Positions 58,201 to 61,318 of a stretch of 61,318 bases of DNA are shown here, one piece after another. A program made the position numbers and the translations under genes. The notes beneath the pieces were generated by a model that did no database searches, was not told where the DNA came from, and saw only the letters and a program-made list of their open reading frames with translations. The DNA comes from JBEEOW01 sp041191405. Lineage in GTDB: Bacteria > Bacteroidota > Bacteroidia > Cytophagales > UBA9547. The stretch covers positions 1 through 61,318 of the forward strand of contig JBEEOW010000025.1 in assembly GCA_041191405.1 (NCBI GenBank), written 5' to 3'. The first letter of the stretch is position 1. Every line of letters begins with the position of its first letter.

Positions 58201-61186
58201 CCCAACAAAAGACACGCTTTATACAGTAACAGGAAAAGATGTAAACAACTGTACAGCAACTGATACAATTACCATTAAAGTGCAAAACTGTACTATTCTT
58301 TCTGCAACAATATCGGGAAGTGATACTATTTGTAATGGTGATATTACACCTTTAAAAATTGATTTAACTGGTAAAGCTCCTTGGAATGTTGTGTATAATA
58401 ATGGTTTTGTAGATAAAACAATTACAGGAATTTTAACTTCGCCCTATTTTGAAAATGTTGGTCCGCCAATAAGTACAACATATAAATTAATATCTGTAAC
58501 TGATTCATTATTAAATACAAGTACCAATGTAAATGGTATTGCAACAATTGTGTTACAAGCAAAACCATTGGTAAATGCTGGTAACAATACATTGATTTGT
58601 AATAATGCATCGCAAATTCAATTAAATGGTTCGGTTAAAAATGCCCCAAGTAAATGGTTAACCACAGGTTCGGGAAGTTTTGCTAATTCGCAGTCAGACA
58701 CTACTATTTATACCTTATCAACCAATGATAAATCATTAACTACAATTTTTTTCTATCTTGAATCTGATAGTAAATTCTGTTCAAAAGTAATTGATACACT
58801 TGAATATACGCTTGATAAATACCCAACTGCTAATGCCGGTAACGATACTACAATCTGTGATAACTTGCAAATAGTGTATTTACACGGTAAGAAAACAGGT
58901 GCACCAACTGGAGTAACTTGGACAAGCAACGGCTCTGGTATTTTCAATAATCAAAATGCTTCAAATGCTGATTATACTTTCTCAACCAATGATTTAACAA
59001 AATCTAGCATTGCATTTTATATGAAAACTACTGGTGGCTTAGGTGTTTGTCCGCAGGTGGAAGATACTGTGAATGTTAGCTTTAAAGCTACGCCAAAACT
59101 AACATTCGTAACGCAAATGGATACAATTTGTAATGGAGAAAGATTTGGAATAAAAGTAAAATCATCTGTTGCAAGCGCATCAATTTTATGGTCAACTAAT
59201 GATGATGCTGGTATTATTCCTTCAGCAAGTGGAACTGGCGATAGTTTGTCAACAATACCGGTTGGTTTAGGAGTGCTTGATTACCAATTTGTAGCTACTT
59301 CAAATGGTTGTGAAAGTAAATATTTACTTGGTTCGGTAGTTCTGAAAAATTGCTTAAAAGCAAACTACACGGTAAATAAATCAAGTGTAACTAATTTGTC
59401 GGATACAATTATATTTACAAGTACTTCAACAGGTGGTACAATAGATTCATATACTTGGAATTTTGGTACAGATGCTAATCCTCAAACTTCAAATAGTGCA
59501 GGTCCAATAAAAGTTGTATTTAGTAAAACTGGTAAAAAAGTAGTTTCATTAACAATTAAAAGTGGTGCTTTAAGCAATACCTATATTGATTCGCTGGTTG
59601 AAATTAAATCAACCTCAAAACTTCAAATAATTGTTTCTGATTCAACAGTGGAGCAGTCAAAAGATTCAGTAAATGCTAATTTGAATGTAATTAATGGTAA
59701 AAAATATAAGTGGATTTCAGAGCCACTTGGTGCTGTAACATTTAGTGATAGTTCAGCAAATCCGGTAATTAAATTTACTAATGGCATATCAGGAAAAATC
59801 ACTGTGAAAGCAATTGTTACATTTAACGATAATAGTGTTGATTCGTCAGAAGTGCTTATTGTTAGAAACGGTGAATATCAAATCTCTGTAACTAAAACCA
59901 AAGCTTACTATGTAGATTCGATACCAGTAACAGTTAATTTTAAAGGTACAGGACCATTTGAATTTAAATACCAAATTGGAAAAGATTCTTCTACAATTAA
60001 AGGTATAACTACCAATGCCTACACATTTAATGTATTATCTCCTGGTCAATTAAATGTACTTAGGATATTCGATAAAGATAATGTTCCCATTAATTATGTA
60101 GGAGGAGTATTCCCTTATATAGTTTTAGATACAGTAACATCAGTTAAACATAGTTCTACAACTACATTCTGTACAGCTGCATCAAGTAAATTGTTTGTAG
60201 ATATAAAAGGTGGAAAAGCACCATATATTATTACAATTGGAACAAATAATTATAATGTAAATGCAATGGATACGCTAGATTTTGCTGCTGGAAAATATAC
60301 AGGAACAATAACAGATGCCGCAGGTTATGTTACAGTAAATCAAATATTTATAGTTGATACTGTAAAAAATAATTTTAATTCTATAGTACCAAAAATTCAA
60401 GGTGATACTGCTATTTTAGCTCAAACTAATGCTCAAAACTTGAAAGTAAATGTTGATTTAAATAATTTAATCGGTTTGGGTAATAATCTTAATTATGTTT
60501 GGACATATACCCAAAATCCAGCGGTAATAGTAAATAGTTTATCTTCGGAAACAAATGCAAACACTAATACTATTAAAGTAAATGGAAATGTTTCAGGAAC
60601 TATTAATTTACAAGTTTTAGTATATACAGGAACATGTAGTACATCAGTGTCAGCTCCTTATAAAATTCATGTTAAGCCAAATATTGTTCGAAATGGTACA
60701 AAATCAACAGGAACAAAAATTTACTACAATTTAATTGGTAGCTCACCATTTAGAATTGATATGACTATTGATAGTGTTTCTACTACTAAATTGATAACTG
60801 AAAATGAGTTCTCTATTGATTTATTAAATATCAAATCAATTGGTGTTATAAGCATTCAAGATTCATTAGGAGTTATTTATTATGCAAATATCAATGAGGA
60901 AAACAAAGCTGGTTTTGTTTTATATAATGCATTTTCGCCAAATAATGATAATAAAAATGAAACTTTTGAATTTGGAAATTATATGTATGACAATAACACT
61001 AAATTCATAAAACATCCTTGGATTTTAAAAATATATGATAGAAATGGTTTTGAGGTTTTTAGAGATGATGAATATAAGAACGATTGGAACGGTGGTGATT
61101 TAGTTGATGGAGTATATTTTTGGGTATTCATTAATCCTAAAGTAGCAACTGAGCGACTTGGAGGTTTTGTTGAGATAAGAAGGTAA
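49271..61186 (+). CDS. Giant T9SS-secreted multidomain adhesin with gliding-type C-terminus
   Basis: 3971 residues. Signal peptide (1-30, ending VNAA). N-terminal strand-rich region with a repeated simple fold (about 31-600), putative Ig (about 640-727), fibronectin III-like (about 737-827), LamG (about 837-1020), another N-terminal-type strand region (about 1190-1280, WNGTINTDWNNAGNWSAG). Then a long Ig/SprB-like tract: three near-identical modules at 1458, 1638 and 1818, further Cys-containing Ig-like units, six or so ~80-residue units (2270-2690; pattern PSGLSIN...GTYxVTNTI), five 49-residue repeats (2700-2933), a PKD-like domain (about 3370-3440) and the CHU_C gliding-associated sorting end (about 3880-3971, FSPNNDNKNETF...YDRNGFEVF). 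A T9SS type B cargo, cell-surface adhesin by architecture; ligand unknown. Followed by a strong terminator. Confidence 0.93.
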   Translation: MKLHTTNIKQLVRVLFFAFCLSGFITKVNAATYYSMGSGNFTTSAKLWSTDSLSQSVEPTITNMTNGTQDFVVRRGHKITIDDSKIKVLSLKINEKGTVIATTTSFTVQNITVNDNFSLLIDGILDLGNFNHATLNNAKINNSKGTGEIKIGGVAWSGLSSIAGTFFTTRTNTLTFYNSGYTLTSLPISIPTLTIEGSGIVFPSINTLIGDININTPTHTFTNALNTNLCNINSNANGKLTLNTWNLSGKTFIKSGISVIVNLGGSVADSLVNEGNLTLITTASLNTVKFLNKGTLTLGNNAIGDGPTAFSKFQNLVIVTNGASIQANNYTFKDVIFQGSIAMANKIYTAENVTLDSNKVTTITFSGGGTLNVNKTLTMRSISPTLNTKIDITATAVTNITIGGDLVGDGNSTINGGSAGVITLKGVNNSLKTLSGTGSTVIYAGTSKQNMFASTNYQKLTINNSSGVTMKGASTVISALTLTSGRLQIGDYNLALASPNASNSATTSSWIHTDGSGTVTSMVGGTYKYYVGNDTHAQTIQMNNSALFGVNSVRFGTSSISKPASAVGSWYISNSGSGMQLQFINPQGGTLNSGSLVFNKTTSSWKSNITAYGGSPVPTYTSSTPSSGQFEYTLFSCPTLSISGSFTNGSTSNPYSQTVAILSGTAPFLISNITGVPSGLSLSVNNTTGIVTLSGTPTNASTGNIISFNYTDNSGCSFTYTNPAFDILLLDLSPTTVTAATNVSNNGFTVNWKACAAPFVVLQVSSDPNFATAEVTVNNLTGSSTNRIVTKSNFISFDPTKIYYARVQTASTNSSTDGQYSNIKIVYVPSKPGSGNALSFNGSQYANVGADTSFNYNQTDNFTIEAWVKLETTAIGKYVIFSKRTQNSPWNGYGILLENTGTNVNFLVDYGNSTSGSVIPGFTLNTWNHIAVSFQGTNYTYYCNGILIGSGAGLSFPKTNDIPRIGTYNIPTNYFKGSIDEVRIWNTNLPLNTIQTNMCKKLTGSEANLVGYFNFDEGMGNTSENKAVVASSDATLINAPIWQTSGAPIGDISTFKYAGSSITLNDNDNFTASGYTLGSNQGIHIYKVKQTPNAVNFGSGIDSLQLNQYWGVFPIGITNYTTSYDYTTNVANGKTYEGGILLSSRIDNTGTSWNKISTANADVVNNTIITPLITTGRSEIIAGFGAINNFWNGTINTDWNNAGNWSAGAVPTNSHAVTISSTASNQPIISSNATAQSITIQSAAKLTLNSGVTLAVTNSISNNGTICNGGTISGTIVGTPFVVNPFLSYTANPICSNNAANITLTSSAGATVLWSRASVVGISQPASSGTGTLISEVLTSTNATSTNVLYLATATLGGCTSPQTSISLVVNPTPTATISGTSTICAGSNASLSVNFTGNQPFRITYTDGTTPVIINGISSSTYTFTVNPTSTQTYTLSAVNDANCTGTVSGSAIVTVNPNLIAGTIGSAQTICNNTAPNTLTNITSPSGGTGTYTYQWQSSSNNITWSNIAGATTSSYSPGNLTSDTYFRRQVSSGSCNTVNSTSVLITINSIPTATISGNNTICAGSSTNLTINFTGKKPWSYLYSDGTIQTAVVNTYSSNSTITVNPTATTNFFLVSMSDSLCTGTVSGNAIVTVNPNLIAGTIGSAQTICNNTAPNTLTNIVSPSGGTGTYTYQWQSSSNNITWSNIAGATTSSYSPGNLTSDTYFRRQVSSGSCNTVNSASVLITINSIPTATISGNNTICAGSSTNLNLVFTGSVPWSVTYSDGTTSITLTNISTSPYSIPVNPSTTKTYTISSVSDGSSCTGTVSGSAIVTVNPNLIAGTIGSAQTICNNTAPNTLNNITSPSGGTGTYTYQWQSSSNNITWSNIAGATTSSYSPGNLTSDTYFRRQVSSGSCNTVNSTSVLITINSIPTATISGNNTICAGSSTNLTINFTGKKPWSYLYSDGTIQTAVVNTYSSNSTITVNPTATTNFFLVSMSDSLCTGTISGNANVTVNPLPVISPNPDQIVCDGSAFSTINFNSIPLATTFNWTNSVPTIGLGASGTGNSISSFGAVNTSSTQVDAKIIVTPVLNSCIGKSDTLILSVKPKPTLTAVSNQTYCANVNTSQINFGSVPSSGTTYAWTNSNSSIGLPVTGSGNVPTFLTSNAGNTPIVSTINVTPTLNGCNGNTLPFTITVNPIPILSAIPNQTYCAGNIVPASNFASNIVGTTFSWTNDNPSIGMIATGVGNYVLFTATNTGSSASVGNFKVTPTANTCVGSTQNFTITVNPQPIATIGFNVSKVCKTGTNPVLSLGSGATAGTFTIPSGLAINQANGIVDLANTAAGTYVVTNTIPANGGCIAVSDTANLTINPSPIAGFNYSSGSVCKTGFNPTIVFKSGAIAGTFSSTPSGLSINTSTGAITLSVSNIGTYKIYNTIAASAGCAATKDSTILTITNSPDATFSYAGSPYCNSNSNPSATFSGGASGGVFSAGAGLVFLNTNTGLVDLKNSTPGTYTVTNTIAAAGCSTATANNTITIQKASVADFTYTGKSFCDNASNPSPSFIAGGVAGNFIANPSGLSINPSTGLVNLSTSTPGKYLVTNTISAIAACPQVSYSDSIIITKLPNTSFTISNAIVCKNSINPTTTLGSGAKAGVFSASPSGLFIDPTSGAIDLFSSNTGTYTVTNTISASGGCGIVSSTQAFTISPIKNSSYSISACESYFFNGLNRTVSSTYLDTLTSKQGCDSIITLNLTIKQPSTKSLSQTACSSYFFNGLNRTVSGFYNDTLVNAAGCDSIITLNLTIKQPSTKSLSQTACGSYLFNGLNINVSGIYKDTLMNAQGCDSIITLNLTIKQPSTKSLSQTACGSYLFNGLNINVSGIYKDTLMNAQGCDSIITLNLTIKQPSAKSLTQTACGSYLFNGLNINVSGIYKDTLMNAQGCDSIITLNLTINPLPKVKATASVNPVCLGAHTKLIGTGANSYTWDYGKIDNQLFNPTKDTLYTVTGKDVNNCTATDTITIKVQNCTILSATISGSDTICNGDITPLKIDLTGKAPWNVVYNNGFVDKTITGILTSPYFENVGPPISTTYKLISVTDSLLNTSTNVNGIATIVLQAKPLVNAGNNTLICNNASQIQLNGSVKNAPSKWLTTGSGSFANSQSDTTIYTLSTNDKSLTTIFFYLESDSKFCSKVIDTLEYTLDKYPTANAGNDTTICDNLQIVYLHGKKTGAPTGVTWTSNGSGIFNNQNASNADYTFSTNDLTKSSIAFYMKTTGGLGVCPQVEDTVNVSFKATPKLTFVTQMDTICNGERFGIKVKSSVASASILWSTNDDAGIIPSASGTGDSLSTIPVGLGVLDYQFVATSNGCESKYLLGSVVLKNCLKANYTVNKSSVTNLSDTIIFTSTSTGGTIDSYTWNFGTDANPQTSNSAGPIKVVFSKTGKKVVSLTIKSGALSNTYIDSLVEIKSTSKLQIIVSDSTVEQSKDSVNANLNVINGKKYKWISEPLGAVTFSDSSANPVIKFTNGISGKITVKAIVTFNDNSVDSSEVLIVRNGEYQISVTKTKAYYVDSIPVTVNFKGTGPFEFKYQIGKDSSTIKGITTNAYTFNVLSPGQLNVLRIFDKDNVPINYVGGVFPYIVLDTVTSVKHSSTTTFCTAASSKLFVDIKGGKAPYIITIGTNNYNVNAMDTLDFAAGKYTGTITDAAGYVTVNQIFIVDTVKNNFNSIVPKIQGDTAILAQTNAQNLKVNVDLNNLIGLGNNLNYVWTYTQNPAVIVNSLSSETNANTNTIKVNGNVSGTINLQVLVYTGTCSTSVSAPYKIHVKPNIVRNGTKSTGTKIYYNLIGSSPFRIDMTIDSVSTTKLITENEFSIDLLNIKSIGVISIQDSLGVIYYANINEENKAGFVLYNAFSPNNDNKNETFEFGNYMYDNNTKFIKHPWILKIYDRNGFEVFRDDEYKNDWNGGDLVDGVYFWVFINPKVATERLGGFVEIRR
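53641..55243 (+). repeat. Near-identical ~345-nt modules in the adhesin
   Basis: The module beginning NPNLIAGTIGSAQTIC occurs at 53641, 54181 and 54723. Each shares about 345 nt with only a handful of base differences by eye. Copies 1 and 3 stay nearly identical for about 520 nt (to about 54160 and 55242), including the following PWSYLYSDGTIQTAVV unit, whereas copy 2 is followed by a different unit. This indicates recent duplication or gene conversion with a ~1082-bp period. Confidence 0.85.
57368..58068 (+). repeat. Five 147-nt repeats (49 residues) in the adhesin
   Basis: Units start at 57368, 57515, 57662, 57809 and 57956, an exact 147-nt period. Core pattern AC-x-SYxFNGLNxxVSGxYxDTL followed by GCDSIITLNLTIKQPS. 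Copies 3-5 are almost identical at DNA level; copy 1 is the most diverged and copy 5 runs into a different linker. Two Cys per unit may form a disulfide. Confidence 0.9.
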
Positions 61187-61255
61187 AATATGATATAATG
61201 GTCAAAAATAGTTGGTAAAACCTTTGTAATAAAAAGACAATCAATTAATTACACG

Positions 61256-61285
61256 AAGGTGTATGAAATCGTTTTCATACACCTT
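61256..61285 (+). terminator. Terminator after the giant adhesin
   Basis: AAGGTGTATGAAA / TTTCATACACCTT perfect stem with a 4-nt loop, followed by ATTTTG. Intrinsic terminator about 70 nt after the stop. Confidence 0.85.
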
Positions 61286-61318
61286 TATTTTGTTATATGA
61301 AAAGTACAAAAAAAGATG

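Noticed and set aside
61297..61318. Start of a further gene at the right edge
   Set aside because: ATG plus six codons only, 12 nt after the terminator with no room for a promoter; cannot be judged from the window.

Overview
The window comes from a low-GC member of the phylum Bacteroidota. Three products carry type IX secretion system (T9SS) sorting ends: two type A (Por_Secre_tail-like) and one gliding-associated CHU_C/type B end. TAnnTTTG promoter boxes recur upstream of genes, and intergenic hairpin repeats of the kind common in this phylum are frequent. Order or family cannot be fixed from the sequence alone. No rRNA, tRNA or CRISPR array was seen.

Layout. 1-126 looks like the end of a mobile element, with four 18-bp direct repeats, and it cuts off the 3' part of a leftward gene for a large exported protein built of ~93-residue beta-strand repeats (114-3254). 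Small membrane genes and a REP-like hairpin follow (3660-5039), then a short-form carB with its own promoter and terminator (5254-8120). A decayed IS1380-like transposase fragment lies at 8259-8594. 9184-16962 encodes a 2592-residue secreted protein of MopE-type Asp-rich repeats, three LamG-like domains and a T9SS tail. A 3' fragment of dnaE (17119-17694) abuts a hairpin cluster. Then come a lipoprotein, a GH3-family enzyme, radA, kynU, mfd, an AbiH-family gene directly behind mfd, and a YkgJ-type cysteine-cluster gene.

28416-34580 is a heavy-metal efflux operon: His-rich small protein, CzcA-type RND pump, TolC-type outer-membrane channel, lipoprotein adaptor. The pump's DFGLIVDG...E motif points to divalent cations. 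34664-36871 is a VIT-domain T9SS protein closed by a perfect 60-nt palindrome. Next are a DUF1802 gene, three leftward genes for envelope proteins, and rbfA. 42602-46678 holds SGNH hydrolase, MBOAT acyltransferase and SGNH-LysM hydrolase genes, a probable O-acylation cassette for a cell-wall or surface polymer. The right end has a leftward hybrid histidine kinase divergent from a 3971-residue surface adhesin (49271-61186) with nearly identical internal DNA repeats.

The strongest points for follow-up are: the mobile-element junction in the repeat gene; the MBOAT/SGNH/LysM cassette; the near-identical repeats in the giant adhesin and the module it shares with the 2592-residue protein; the inverted-repeat mini-elements between genes (21640-21975, 28836-28943, 42233-42399, 44895-45209); and AbiH behind mfd. 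No single wholly new system is proven here. Most housekeeping regions (carB, radA, mfd, rbfA) are ordinary.
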